Below are positions 15,012 to 23,238 of a stretch of DNA of 61,483 nucleotides, piece by piece. This stretch comes from JAAZNO01 sp012798275 (lineage in GTDB: Bacteria; Chloroflexota; Anaerolineae; B4-G1; SLSP01), in NCBI GenBank assembly GCA_035347995.1, contig DAOPQD010000009.1, positions 1 through 61,483 of the forward strand, given 5' to 3'. The position numbers were made by a program, and so were the translations under genes. Each line of letters starts with the position of its first letter. Within the stretch, counting starts at the first letter, position 1. The notes under the pieces were generated by a model, which made no database searches, was not told the origin of the DNA, and saw only the letters and a list, made by a program, of their open reading frames with translations.

Positions 15012-16823
15012 TCATTCCCCTTCCGCAATCAATGCCTCGAAGCGGTCAATGTCCTCGCGGATCAGGTCCAGGCTGGCTTGCCAGAATTGCGGCGAGCGAA
15101 TGTCAATGCCGAAGCGGGCGGCCAGGGTGGCGGCGTCGGCCATGCCGGTCGCGGCGAGGAGCTCGTCGTAGCTGTCGCGGAAGGCGTCGGGATCCTGCCG
15201 GTAGCGGGCATACAGTCCCAGGCTGAACAGGTGCCCGAACATGTACGGGAAGTTGTAGAACACGGAGCTGTAGTAGTGCGGTTTTGCAGCCCACATGTAA
15301 GGATGGAGCCCCTCAGGATCGAGGCCGTCGCCGTAGGTCTGCAGCTGCGCCTCGCGCATGATCGCGCAGAATTCTTCGGTGGAGAGCTCGCGTTCCTTGC
15401 GACGTTCAAATACCGCTTGCTCAAAGAGGAAGCGGCTGGTGATGTCAATGGTGACCTGGACCGAATGTTGCAGGGAGGACTCGAGGATGGCGAGCTGCTC
15501 GCGGCGGTCGGCGTGCGCCAGGGCCGCTTCGCGGACGATGGTCTCGCAGAAGTTGCTGGCGGTTTCGGCCAGGGTCATGGGGGTGCGGCGCTGGATGTAG
15601 GTGCGGGGCGCGCGCTGCAGGTTGTGATAGGCGTGACCGAGCTCGTGAGCCAGGGTGGACATCCCCCCGTAGGCGGGCTGAAAGTTGGAGAGCACACGCG
15701 ATTCGTCGTCGCGGACCCCCATGCAGAAGGCGCCGCCGCGCTTGCCGGGACGGGGCTCGGCATCCATCCACTGTTCCTCAAAGGCGCGCCGCGCCAATGC
15801 CGCGAGTTTCGGGGAGTATGCTCCAAATTGCTCCAGGACAAACTCGCGCGCCTCTACAAAATCCCAGGGGCGTGTGTCGGCGGAGAGCGGCGCGAAGAGA
15901 TCATACCACGCCAGGACGGGCACGCCGAGGGCGCGAGCCTTGGCGTGCAGGTAGCGGCGCAGCTCCGGGAAGGCCGCGCGGGCCGTGTCGAGCATGGCCT
16001 CGAGGGTGGCCTCGTCAATGTTGTTGTTGAACAGCGCTGCGGCGAGGGGCGATTCCCAACCGCGTTTTGCGGTGAGGGTGAGCGTTTCGCCCTTGAGACT
16101 GTTGAGGGCGGCGGCGATGGGAACGGCGTTGTGCTCCCATGCGGCGAGTTCCGCCTCGTAGGCCGCCTGGCGGATGTCGCGTCCGGCGTCGTAGGCAAGG
16201 TTGCGGATGGCGGTCATCGGCAGGGTCTGCTGTGCGCCTTCGATCTCCAGCTCGACCATGATTTGCGAACTGAAGGTTTCGTACAGTTTGTACCAGGCGG
16301 TGGAGCCGGTGAGCTCCAGCTGCGCGGCAAGCGCTTCTTCGGCGGGCGACATCAGATGCCGCGCCTGGATGGCGATCCTTTCCAGGGCGTAGGCGTGCGC
16401 CTGGGCGACGGGCGAGGCGGCGATGAGGGCTGCGATGTCCAGACTGCCCAACCAGGCGGTGAGCCGCGTCGTCAGCACCGAGAAGCGCAGCCTCTGTTGT
16501 TCCAGGCGACTTGCCTGAGCCTGCGCCAGCTCGTTGCGCGAATCCGTCGTGGTGAAGGCGCTGATGTAGGCATCGAGGGTGCGCAGCTGGTCGCCCAGGG
16601 CGTTGTAGCGCTGCAGGATCATCTCGAAGAGGGCGACCGTCTCGGCGTTGATGGGCAGTGGCGTGTCGCGCAGCAGGATGGCGTTGGCGTCGAAGGCCTC
16701 CGTGAGCGCGTCGAGCGCTGCAACGCCGGCCTGAAAGCCGGCCTCGAATTCCGGCGTGTCCAGCCCGGGGAAAATCGGCGTCATGTCCCAATGAGGTAAA
16801 GCGGCTTGTTGCGTCTGTTTCAT
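15012..16823 (-). CDS. pepF: Oligoendopeptidase F-like M3 metallopeptidase
   Basis: A 603-residue cytoplasmic zinc peptidase of family M3, which degrades short peptides. The zinc motif HELGH (393-397) lies in STLAHELGHAYHNLQR. The downstream FCETIVREA carries a family-typical Glu, and the C-terminal GLDPEGLHPYMWAAKPHYY is a PepF signature. The length is right for the family. The ATG has aaggagg about 7 nt upstream. It stands alone; no peptide transporter genes adjoin it, though an orphan peptide-type binding protein lies 9 kb away. Confidence 0.93.
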   Translation of the reverse strand: MKQTQQAALPHWDMTPIFPGLDTPEFEAGFQAGVAALDALTEAFDANAILLRDTPLPINAETVALFEMILQRYNALGDQLRTLDAYISAFTTTDSRNELAQAQASRLEQQRLRFSVLTTRLTAWLGSLDIAALIAASPVAQAHAYALERIAIQARHLMSPAEEALAAQLELTGSTAWYKLYETFSSQIMVELEIEGAQQTLPMTAIRNLAYDAGRDIRQAAYEAELAAWEHNAVPIAAALNSLKGETLTLTAKRGWESPLAAALFNNNIDEATLEAMLDTARAAFPELRRYLHAKARALGVPVLAWYDLFAPLSADTRPWDFVEAREFVLEQFGAYSPKLAALARRAFEEQWMDAEPRPGKRGGAFCMGVRDDESRVLSNFQPAYGGMSTLAHELGHAYHNLQRAPRTYIQRRTPMTLAETASNFCETIVREAALAHADRREQLAILESSLQHSVQVTIDITSRFLFEQAVFERRKERELSTEEFCAIMREAQLQTYGDGLDPEGLHPYMWAAKPHYYSSVFYNFPYMFGHLFSLGLYARYRQDPDAFRDSYDELLAATGMADAATLAARFGIDIRSPQFWQASLDLIREDIDRFEALIAEGE

Positions 16824-16915
16824 AGAGCGACCTCCTTAATTCAGGTGACTTGAGCGCGCGTCCGCCATGAGGGACGCTGCGTGACAGGTAATGCAGGAAA
16901 TCATGATTCTGATCC

Positions 16916-17554
16916 TCAGCGGCTCCCCTGCAGCGGATAGCGCTGGTTCACGTCCAGCACACCGCAGTTATCGCAGATGGCCGTGAGATTGTGGACGACC
17001 ATGCTCCAGTCGAAGCGGCGCGGGCTGAGATGGGCGATGACGGCCGCCAGCGTCTGCGGCTCTACCGCGCCAAGCGTCAGGGTGATGTGGGGCAGCCAGT
17101 TTTCCGGGAAATAGTACGGGACGGGATCACTGGCCAGGGGATGCAGGCGCTGGCACAGTTCTGCGTGAAAGAGCGAGAGGCGCGCCTCGCGCACGATGGG
17201 AATGTAGAGCACCGGCAGGGAGCCCGTGAACAATCCCAGGCCCCCCGTACGGACGTGAAAGGGCGCCCATTCTCCGGCGAATTCGCGCAGGGCCTGGTCG
17301 AGGGCCTCGGGATCGTAGGCCTGGGCGACATGATAGGAGAAGTGCGGGATGGGCGCCGTGTAGTTGTCCGTGACGTTGAATTCCCGCCGCAGCTCCTCCC
17401 AGAGCGCCAGCACTTGCTCCTGAGAGCGCTCGTCCAGCACAGAGACGACGGCTTCCAGCGTGCGGTCGGCGGCTGCCGGCGCTGCGTGGGTCGTCCCGCC
17501 GGTCATAGCGCCGGCAATATTGAAGGAAGCCTCTTGAGTCCTTTCGTGCGTCAC
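16916..17554 (-). CDS. 2'-5' RNA ligase-like 2H phosphoesterase
   Basis: A protein of up to 212 residues of the 2H phosphoesterase / 2'-5' RNA ligase-like superfamily. Two histidine motifs are seen: PHFSYH in the first half and PHITLTLG in the second. The substrate is unknown; relatives act on cyclic phosphodiesters of RNA or small nucleotides. The GTG at 17554 is the longest start; an ATG at 17506 is possible and the first 30 residues look unconserved. A TATAAT (plus-strand attata 17596-17601) upstream suggests its own promoter. Confidence 0.7.
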   Translation of the reverse strand: MTHERTQEASFNIAGAMTGGTTHAAPAAADRTLEAVVSVLDERSQEQVLALWEELRREFNVTDNYTAPIPHFSYHVAQAYDPEALDQALREFAGEWAPFHVRTGGLGLFTGSLPVLYIPIVREARLSLFHAELCQRLHPLASDPVPYYFPENWLPHITLTLGAVEPQTLAAVIAHLSPRRFDWSMVVHNLTAICDNCGVLDVNQRYPLQGSR

Positions 17555-17595
17555 GGTATTCTTTCGGTTTGAGTTGATATGCCAGACCGTTGCGT

Positions 17596-17601
17596 ATTAT
17601 A
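17596..17601 (-). promoter_or_regulatory. -10 box upstream of the 2H phosphoesterase gene
   Basis: A perfect TATAAT on the minus strand lies about 42 nt before the GTG start, just past the stop of the saccharopine dehydrogenase gene. No good -35 box is seen. Confidence 0.5.
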
Positions 17602-17622
17602 CTCGACTTCTCCGCAAAGCGC

Positions 17623-18969
17623 TTACGCCGGGCCGCCTGCAACTGCCGTGCCCTGTTCCTCGAAGCGGAGCCCATAGGACGCGAGCTCGCTGAGCACTGG
17701 CAGGTAGATTTCTGGCAGAATGGGGATGAGGACGCCGGGCCGTCGCAGGGTGCCTTCGAGCAACAGCCGACCTCCTATCGCCGCTGAAAGTCCCACGGCG
17801 CGCGCCATGGCGGTGTCGCCGCCGGGGATGCCATAGACGAGCAAGGTGGAGGTGCGGCGCTCCTCCCGGTCGGGGTAGGCGATGCCAAATTCGTGATGCA
17901 TGACGAGCATGTCGCGCTCGTCGGCTGCAAATTGCATCCGTGCTAACATGCAGGCCGTGAGCACGTCAATGGGCCCGCCGTGGCGGAGCGGCAGGGGGTC
18001 GGCGGAAAACAATCCCAGCCAGGCGAGGGCTTCCACCGGCGCGGCGTGGGGATCGAGGCCCGCGCGGGCGGCGAGCGTGCGGCGCACGGCGGCGGGACGG
18101 GCGTCGTCGCCGCCGAGGAGGGCCGCCGTCCATGCTCCCAGAGTCGCCTGGGGCCAGGTCTGCGGCTCGAGCTCCAGGAATCCCAATTTCAGGAGCACGT
18201 TCAACGCCTCACACCATCCCGGATAGCGGAGCGTGCCGCGGAAGAGGGTGCGCGCGGTGCGGATGCCGTACAAGTCGGCATAGGGCAGCGCGTCGCGGTT
18301 GGGGTAACCCTCCAGCAGGGGCAGGCCGGGGATGGCGACGGGCCAGTGATGCTCGAAGAGCTCGCCGGCAGGGATGGTGATCTCTGCCCCTTCTTCCAGA
18401 TAGTGGGCGGGATTGCGCCCTGCCAGCAACACGCCGCGCGGACTCCACGAGAATTTGTAGCCTAGCGGGTTGGTGTTGGCTTCGGGCGCGGGGAGGCCGC
18501 CGCACCAGGAACGAAACCGTGTGATTTCGCCGCCGGCCTCCTGCGCCTCGTGGATGGCCCGCATCGCGGACATGTGATCCATGCCGGGGTCGGCGCCGAT
18601 TTCGTTGAGCAAGGTGACGCCGGCCTCTCTGGCGGCTCTGTCGAGGGCCCGCATGTCAGGGCTGACGTAGGAAGTGGTGACGAGATGTTTGCCGTGGGCG
18701 ACGCAGACCGCCGCTACTTGGGCGTGGTAAATGTAGGGCAGCAGGCTGATGACGAGGCCGACTTCGGGCGCGGCGATGGCGTCATGCAGCGCGACCGGAT
18801 CTTCGACGTCCAACCGCTGCGCCGCGCCGCGCGGGTGTCCGCCGATGAGAGCTTGCGCGCGCTCGTAATCCAGGCTGGCGACGCGGACTTGAATCTCCGG
18901 CAAAGCGAGCAGATAGGTGATGGCGGGACCGGCGACCATGCCTGTCCCAAGTACGAGAACGGTTTTCAT
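17623..18969 (-). CDS. Saccharopine dehydrogenase/reductase-like protein
   Basis: A 448-residue NAD(P)-binding protein of the saccharopine dehydrogenase (Lys9/AASS-C) type. It begins with the Rossmann segment VLVLGTGMVAGP. Family segments follow: KHLVTTSYVSPDM, LLNEIGADPGMDHMSAM, RFRSWCGGLPAPEANTNPL, KFSWSPRGVL and LRYPGWCE. In lysine catabolism this enzyme splits saccharopine to glutamate and aminoadipate semialdehyde. It lies 74 bp downstream of the ketoglutarate-reductase-like gene, so the two halves of the eukaryotic bifunctional enzyme are separate neighbours here. A gaggag site lies about 12 nt before the ATG. A biosynthetic direction is also possible. Confidence 0.88.
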   Translation of the reverse strand: MKTVLVLGTGMVAGPAITYLLALPEIQVRVASLDYERAQALIGGHPRGAAQRLDVEDPVALHDAIAAPEVGLVISLLPYIYHAQVAAVCVAHGKHLVTTSYVSPDMRALDRAAREAGVTLLNEIGADPGMDHMSAMRAIHEAQEAGGEITRFRSWCGGLPAPEANTNPLGYKFSWSPRGVLLAGRNPAHYLEEGAEITIPAGELFEHHWPVAIPGLPLLEGYPNRDALPYADLYGIRTARTLFRGTLRYPGWCEALNVLLKLGFLELEPQTWPQATLGAWTAALLGGDDARPAAVRRTLAARAGLDPHAAPVEALAWLGLFSADPLPLRHGGPIDVLTACMLARMQFAADERDMLVMHHEFGIAYPDREERRTSTLLVYGIPGGDTAMARAVGLSAAIGGRLLLEGTLRRPGVLIPILPEIYLPVLSELASYGLRFEEQGTAVAGGPA

Positions 18970-19043
18970 GGTTGGGGGTGCTCCTCTCTGAAAATAGGCG
19001 AATCCGCGAATGGCGAATCAGCGAGTTATTTACGTTCATGCGT
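18970..19043. repeat. Short-word tract between the saccharopine-pathway genes
   Basis: The 74-bp gap contains ggcgaatccgcgaatgg and gcgaatcagcgag. The latter is the complement of the tcgctgattcgc words in the argS and antiporter leaders. A cgttcatgcgttcacacc run begins here and continues into the end of the next gene. It carries no ORF. Confidence 0.45.
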
Positions 19044-20387
19044 TCACACCTTCACACCTTCGCCCGTTTCCACGTGTTTTTCCAGATAGCGGTAGGGGGG
19101 TGTCAGTTCTCCGTGCCACAGGATAAAGGCGTTTTTGAGGATTGGCGGGAGATTCACCTCCTCGAATGGGGCTGCGTAATCCGCTTCGGCGAGCGCCGGG
19201 ATGAAGGGCATGAGGGTGCTGCTGAAGTGCGTCGAGGATTCGCGGGGCAGCTCGCAGGGCAGATTATCTACCGCGAGGATGACGACGCCCGGCCCGCTGC
19301 AGGCGTGCGCGTCCGCGCCCGGCTCTTGCGCTTCACCGGTGAGCGGATTGTAGACGTAAACAGGGCAACCGGGATTCGTCGTCTGAAGGGTGCATTCAAT
19401 GGCGCCTTCGGTATCGCAGCTGATGTCCCCGATCACGCGCAGCTTGGGGGTGCCCTGTTGCTCGAACAGCGCGCGCAGGCCCGCCTTGGTGACCAGGCGG
19501 GGATAGCGCGGTGTCCAGAAGATGCCGTTGATGAGTACCGTGAGATACGGTAGATAGGACTCGAAGCGCGAGTGATAACGTTCCGGATGGTGGTAGTACT
19601 CCTGGAGGGCGAAGCTCGCGTGCGGGTCAAGCGGCTCGACCATGTCGGCCTCTTTGAAGACGACTTTGTAGACGTGATGGGGGTCGCCTCCTTTAAAGTG
19701 GCGTAATTCCGCGGCGTTGATTTCGATGACGGGCAGCAGATCGTAGATGTGTTGCGCGCCACGTGAGACATTGCCGTAGCCGGCAAAGCCGCAAATGAGC
19801 GGGGTGAGCGAGGCGGGCAGCCCTTCATGTTTGATGCGCGCGCCAACTTCATGGACGGCATTGCGCGCCGTCTCGAGGGTGCCGTATGCCAGCGTTGGCT
19901 GCAGCGCGGCGAAGGGGGTGGGGAGGCCTTCGACGGCAAGCCGCTGTCCCAGCGCCCAAAGCGTGTCAATCATCCCGGCCGCCCCCGCGTAATTGCCGAA
20001 GAAGATGAGACGACGGCCATTTTCATCCACAATGCGTTCGAAGTCCAATAGCTGGCAGCGCAGTTCCATCAACCGCTGCAACATGGACATGTTGGCGGGC
20101 TGCCCCTTGATGGTGTGCGAGAAAAAGGCATAGGTCTTGTGGGCTTCGAGGGCGGGGATGGGAATTTCCTTGATTGCCAGGATGAGGGGGCAGTCGTGGA
20201 GCGTGGGCGCGACCTGCGCACCGGCGGCGAGGTATTCCTCAGCGGTGAAAGCCCGGAAGGGGGATTCCTGCACCACGAATTCGAGGTTATGGGAGGCTCG
20301 CAGCGCGGCAATGTGCTCCGGCACGAGGGGGGCGCGGCCTTCCCAGATGTTTTTGTCTTCCAGCCGAATCCCAATGCGTGAGGTCAT
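19044..20387 (-). CDS. Lysine-2-oxoglutarate reductase-like protein (saccharopine-forming)
   Basis: A 447-residue protein of the alanine dehydrogenase/PNT-like fold, close to the N-terminal half of the LKR/SDH (AASS) enzyme. The segments EDKNIWEGRAPLVPEHI, YAFFSHTIKGQPANM, FFGNYAGAAGMID, ICGFAGYGNVSRGA and VLINGIFWTPRYP, and the late DISCDTEGAIECTLQTT, are typical of that half. It would condense lysine and 2-oxoglutarate to saccharopine with NADPH. The ATG has aaggag upstream and an extended -10 promoter lies further up. The coupled downstream gene supplies the second activity. The saccharopine route in separate genes is uncommon in bacteria. Confidence 0.87.
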   Translation of the reverse strand: MTSRIGIRLEDKNIWEGRAPLVPEHIAALRASHNLEFVVQESPFRAFTAEEYLAAGAQVAPTLHDCPLILAIKEIPIPALEAHKTYAFFSHTIKGQPANMSMLQRLMELRCQLLDFERIVDENGRRLIFFGNYAGAAGMIDTLWALGQRLAVEGLPTPFAALQPTLAYGTLETARNAVHEVGARIKHEGLPASLTPLICGFAGYGNVSRGAQHIYDLLPVIEINAAELRHFKGGDPHHVYKVVFKEADMVEPLDPHASFALQEYYHHPERYHSRFESYLPYLTVLINGIFWTPRYPRLVTKAGLRALFEQQGTPKLRVIGDISCDTEGAIECTLQTTNPGCPVYVYNPLTGEAQEPGADAHACSGPGVVILAVDNLPCELPRESSTHFSSTLMPFIPALAEADYAAPFEEVNLPPILKNAFILWHGELTPPYRYLEKHVETGEGVKV

Positions 20388-20431
20388 AGGGTGCTCCTTT
20401 ATGTGAATTCGTTCGCCAAGCTCTTCGTTTT

Positions 20432-20440
20432 AGTATAGCA
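20432..20440 (-). promoter_or_regulatory. Extended -10 promoter of the saccharopine-pathway operon
   Basis: On the minus strand the sequence TGCTATACT is an extended -10 (TGN-TATACT), about 45 nt before the ATG at 20387. No clear -35 box is seen. Confidence 0.55.
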
Positions 20441-20526
20441 TGAGGCGTGGCGTGGCTTCAATGGGTGTTTTACCTGTCATCTCAGGCCGTTTGTCCTGTG
20501 TGACCGGGCCCTGGTTACAGGGTTAT

Positions 20527-20557
20527 TTGACTTTTCTGGGGAAGGGGTTATTACTAT
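20527..20557 (+). promoter_or_regulatory. Probable promoter of fba
   Basis: TTGACT (20527-20532) is followed by ATTACT at 17 nt or TACTAT at 19 nt. It lies about 40 nt before the aggagg ribosome binding site of the aldolase gene. Confidence 0.5.
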
Positions 20558-20596
20558 ACCGAAGTGCGTGAATCTTTCTAGCCCAGGAGGACTGCC

Positions 20597-21448
20597 ATGT
20601 TAGTCACGAGTAAAGAGCTGTTATTGGAGGCTCAAAAGAATGGCTATGCTGTCGGCGCGTTTAACACTAACAATCTGGAAATTACCCACGCAATTATCCG
20701 CGCGGCGGAGGCGAAGAAGGCTCCCGTGTTGGTGCAGATTTCTGCCGGGGCGTTGAAATATGCTGGCCCCGATTTTCTGCCGCTGATCGTCAAGCAGGCG
20801 GCGGAAAAGGCGAAGGTTCCTGTAGCGATGCACCTGGATCACGGCCCGGATTTCCCGACGGTGATGCTGGCCCTGCGCACCGGTTTCACTTCCATCATGC
20901 GCGATGCCTCCAAGCTTCCCTATGAGGAGAACGTCGCCGAGGTGCGGAAAGTCGTGGAGGCCTGTCACGCCATCGGCGTGCCGGTCGAGGCGGAGATCGG
21001 CAAGATCGGCGGCGCTGAGGAGCATGTGGTGGTTTCCGAGCGCGAGGCGTTGATGAGCGATCCGCAGGAGTGTGTCCGCTTCACCCAGGACGCCGGTTTC
21101 GATTTTCTGGCGGTGGCTATCGGCAACGCCCACGGCTTTTACCAGGGCGAGCCGCAGCTCGATTTCAAGCGTCTGGAGGCGATCCGCAGCCTCGTGCCGG
21201 TGCCGTTGGTGCTGCATGGCGCTTCTGGCATCCCTGATTATCAGATCACCATGGCCGTGGAGCGCGGCATCTGCAAGATCAACATTGATACCGAGGTGCG
21301 GTATGCGTTGGTCACGACGATGAAGGCGTACATGGATGCGCATCCCGATGAGATTGACCCGCGCAAGATCTTCAAGCCGGCCATTGAGGCGATGCAAGCG
21401 GTGGTCGAGCACAAGATTGAGATTTTCAAGAGCGCCGGCCGCGCTTAA
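20597..21448 (+). CDS. fba: Class II fructose-bisphosphate aldolase
   Basis: A 283-residue zinc-dependent aldolase (or a close class II homologue) that cleaves fructose 1,6-bisphosphate to triose phosphates in glycolysis and gluconeogenesis. Seen: the catalytic/zinc segment MHLDHG (Asp81, His82), EAEIGKIGG, the zinc ligand in IGNAHG (His179), the second in VLHGASG (His207), and the phosphate-binding NIDTEVR. The loop usually FTSVMIDAS reads FTSIMRDAS, a small deviation. It has an aggagg site before the ATG and a terminator hairpin after the stop. Tagatose-bisphosphate aldolase is the main alternative. Confidence 0.92.
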   Translation: MLVTSKELLLEAQKNGYAVGAFNTNNLEITHAIIRAAEAKKAPVLVQISAGALKYAGPDFLPLIVKQAAEKAKVPVAMHLDHGPDFPTVMLALRTGFTSIMRDASKLPYEENVAEVRKVVEACHAIGVPVEAEIGKIGGAEEHVVVSEREALMSDPQECVRFTQDAGFDFLAVAIGNAHGFYQGEPQLDFKRLEAIRSLVPVPLVLHGASGIPDYQITMAVERGICKINIDTEVRYALVTTMKAYMDAHPDEIDPRKIFKPAIEAMQAVVEHKIEIFKSAGRA

Positions 21449-21469
21449 ACATTCTATAGCAGGTCGTGA

Positions 21470-21508
21470 GGGGGCGCAGGTTTCCTGGGGAAATGCTGCG
21501 CCCCCTTG
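21470..21508 (+). terminator. Terminator-like hairpin after fba
   Basis: A perfect stem gggggcgcag / ctgcgccccc (21470-21479 and 21496-21505) with a 16-nt loop and the short run ttgtt. It is a weak terminator because the T-tract is poor. Confidence 0.6.
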
Positions 21509-21550
21509 TTGAGAATTCACTTTTACTGAGGGCTTGTGGGGAGGCCAAAG

Positions 21551-22708
21551 ATGAATATTGTGTTGGTGTCGCCAAACTTCCCGCCGAATTATTACCATTT
21601 TGCGACCGCCTTACGCCGTCTGGAGGCGAATGTTCTGGGACTGGGGGATGCGCCTTATCATGAGTTGCGCCCGGAACTGCGGGCCGCCCTGACCGAATAC
21701 TACAAGGTGGACAACCTCAGCAATTACGAGCAGCTTGTCCGCGCCTGCGGCTATCTCACGCACCGCTATGGCAAACTGGAGCGCCTTGAATCCCACAATG
21801 AGTACTGGCTGGAGACGGACGCTCGCCTGCGTGAGGACTTCAACATCCCCGGCCCTCGTCCCGTGCACCTGGATGTCCTCAAGCGCAAGTCGCGGATGAA
21901 GCGGGTGTATCAGCGGGCCGGCGGGGATGCGGCGCGCGGCAAGCTGGTGCGCACGCTGAGGATGGCCCAGGACTTCGCCGCTGAAGTGGGATATCCTCTC
22001 ATCGCCAAGCCTGATGTCGGTGTCGGCGCGGCGAACACGTTCAAGGTCAACAATGACGCCGAATTGCAGCGTTTCTTCGAGATCAAGCCCCCGGTCGCCT
22101 ATTTCCTGGAGGAATTCGTCCAGGGAGAGCTATACTCCTTCGACGGGCTGGCCGACCAGGAAGGCGAGGCGGTGTTTTTCACGGCGCATCATTTCAACCG
22201 TGGCATCATGGACGTGGTCAACGAGGATCTCGACATGTATTATTATTCCCTGCGCGAGATTCCTGAAGACCTGTATGCCGCCGGTATGCGCGCGTTGCGC
22301 GCTTTCGACGTGCGCGAGCGTTTCTTCCACATCGAGTTCTTCCGCACGCCGGAGCGCCTGTTGTTGCTGGAGATCAACATGCGTCCCCCCGGCGGGTTGA
22401 CGCTGGACATGTTTAACTACGCCAATGACATTGATGTGTATCAGGGATGGGCGGAAATGGTGCTCTTCGGGAAATTCTCCATGTCCTATTCCCGCCCTTA
22501 CCATTGCGCTTATATCGGGCGCAAGTGGCGGCGTCCCTATCGGCTGGATTTCGACGCCGTGTTGCAGCGCTACGGCTCGCTCATCGTGCAGCATGAGCCG
22601 ATCAGTCCGGTGTTGGCGCCCGCGATTGGCGAATATGGCTACGTGTTGCGTTCGTCAGAGCTGCCTGTGCTGCAGGAGGCCATTGAGGCCATCCTGGCCC
22701 TGCGGTGA
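21551..22708 (+). CDS. ATP-grasp domain protein
   Basis: A 385-residue protein of the ATP-grasp type, which joins a carboxylate to an amine or thiol using ATP. The N-terminal MNIVLVSPNFPPNYYHF resembles a pre-ATP-grasp domain. The core has GYPLIAKPDVGVGA (ATP-binding lysine), FLEEFVQGELYSFDG, and the Mg-binding pair FHIEFFRT ... LLLLEINMRPPGG. The frame is open to a GTG at 21536, but the ATG at 21551 has ggggagg six bases upstream. The substrate is unknown; no partner enzyme is adjacent. Confidence 0.8.
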   Translation: MNIVLVSPNFPPNYYHFATALRRLEANVLGLGDAPYHELRPELRAALTEYYKVDNLSNYEQLVRACGYLTHRYGKLERLESHNEYWLETDARLREDFNIPGPRPVHLDVLKRKSRMKRVYQRAGGDAARGKLVRTLRMAQDFAAEVGYPLIAKPDVGVGAANTFKVNNDAELQRFFEIKPPVAYFLEEFVQGELYSFDGLADQEGEAVFFTAHHFNRGIMDVVNEDLDMYYYSLREIPEDLYAAGMRALRAFDVRERFFHIEFFRTPERLLLLEINMRPPGGLTLDMFNYANDIDVYQGWAEMVLFGKFSMSYSRPYHCAYIGRKWRRPYRLDFDAVLQRYGSLIVQHEPISPVLAPAIGEYGYVLRSSELPVLQEAIEAILALR

Positions 22709-22729
22709 GCTGGGGATTCCATCTCCAGC

Positions 22730-22846
22730 CCGACATGAGCCAACCGCGCTGAAGCGCGTTGTTTGAGGACGTAGCAGCCCCGGGGGCCAGGAATTTCTAA
22801 TCTGATTCGTGAAATTCGTGTTCATTCGGGGCCATTTTTGAAGGAG
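22730..22846 (+). repeat. Family B repeat, copy B2
   Basis: Nearly identical to 149-264, including the small hairpin near 22742 and the end gaaggag. Here no gene follows its ribosome-binding-site-like end; the sequence passes into element A4 after about 45 bp. Confidence 0.75.
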
Positions 22847-22887
22847 TTGACATTGCGGCACATTACGGCGGATGAAAATGTAAGGTG

Positions 22888-23154
22888 CGGTCATTGTTTA
22901 GCCTGGCGTCAGGTAGCTCGATGGCAATGGATGAACCTTTGTGAACTGTAGCTTTTGCCCCTCCTCCTGCCCCCGGCAAAAAAATAGGGGGGCTTGCAGG
23001 CGGGTGTAGCCCGCCTGCAAGCCCCCACAAAAAAAGTTCCCCTTTCCCCCGCGTAAAGCGCGGGGGAAAGGGGCCAGGGGATAGGGGGTAAAAGTTGATT
23101 CTCAATCTTCAGTAATCACCAAGAAATATTGCGTTTTTCAGTCAGTGGCGGTAC
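22888..23154 (-). repeat. Family A hairpin element, copy A4
   Basis: Reverse orientation. A diverged terminal repeat ggtcattgtttagcc lies near 22889. H2 is 22988-23004 / 23010-23026 with arms gggggcttgcaggcggg / cccgcctgcaagccccc, changed in step relative to other copies. H1 is 23039-23053 / 23059-23073. H3 is reduced. The left arm (gattctcaatcttcagtaat...) ends at cagtcagtggcggtacc. Confidence 0.85.
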
Positions 23155-23238
23155 CTTTGTCACGTAAGTGATTTTTTCGCTGATTCGCTTTTTCGCTGAC
23201 TGCTGACCGCTGATCTCTATTTTCCGAGGAGCCTTTGC
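23139..23238 (+). promoter_or_regulatory. argS leader, nearly identical to the antiporter gene leader
   Basis: From cagtcagtggcggtacc through gctgaccgctgatctctatt this leader matches 60220-60312 almost base for base, apart from an 8-nt insertion (ttttcgct) here and a few changes. The match runs to within a few bases of the Shine-Dalgarno gaggag. I see no clear -10 box, so whether it carries a promoter, a structured leader or only repeat sequence is open. Confidence 0.6.

Noticed and set aside
14871..16799. A 642-codon plus-strand frame opposite the M3 peptidase gene
   Set aside because: Antisense to an intact zinc peptidase with HELGH; the frame starts inside element A3 and shows no motif.
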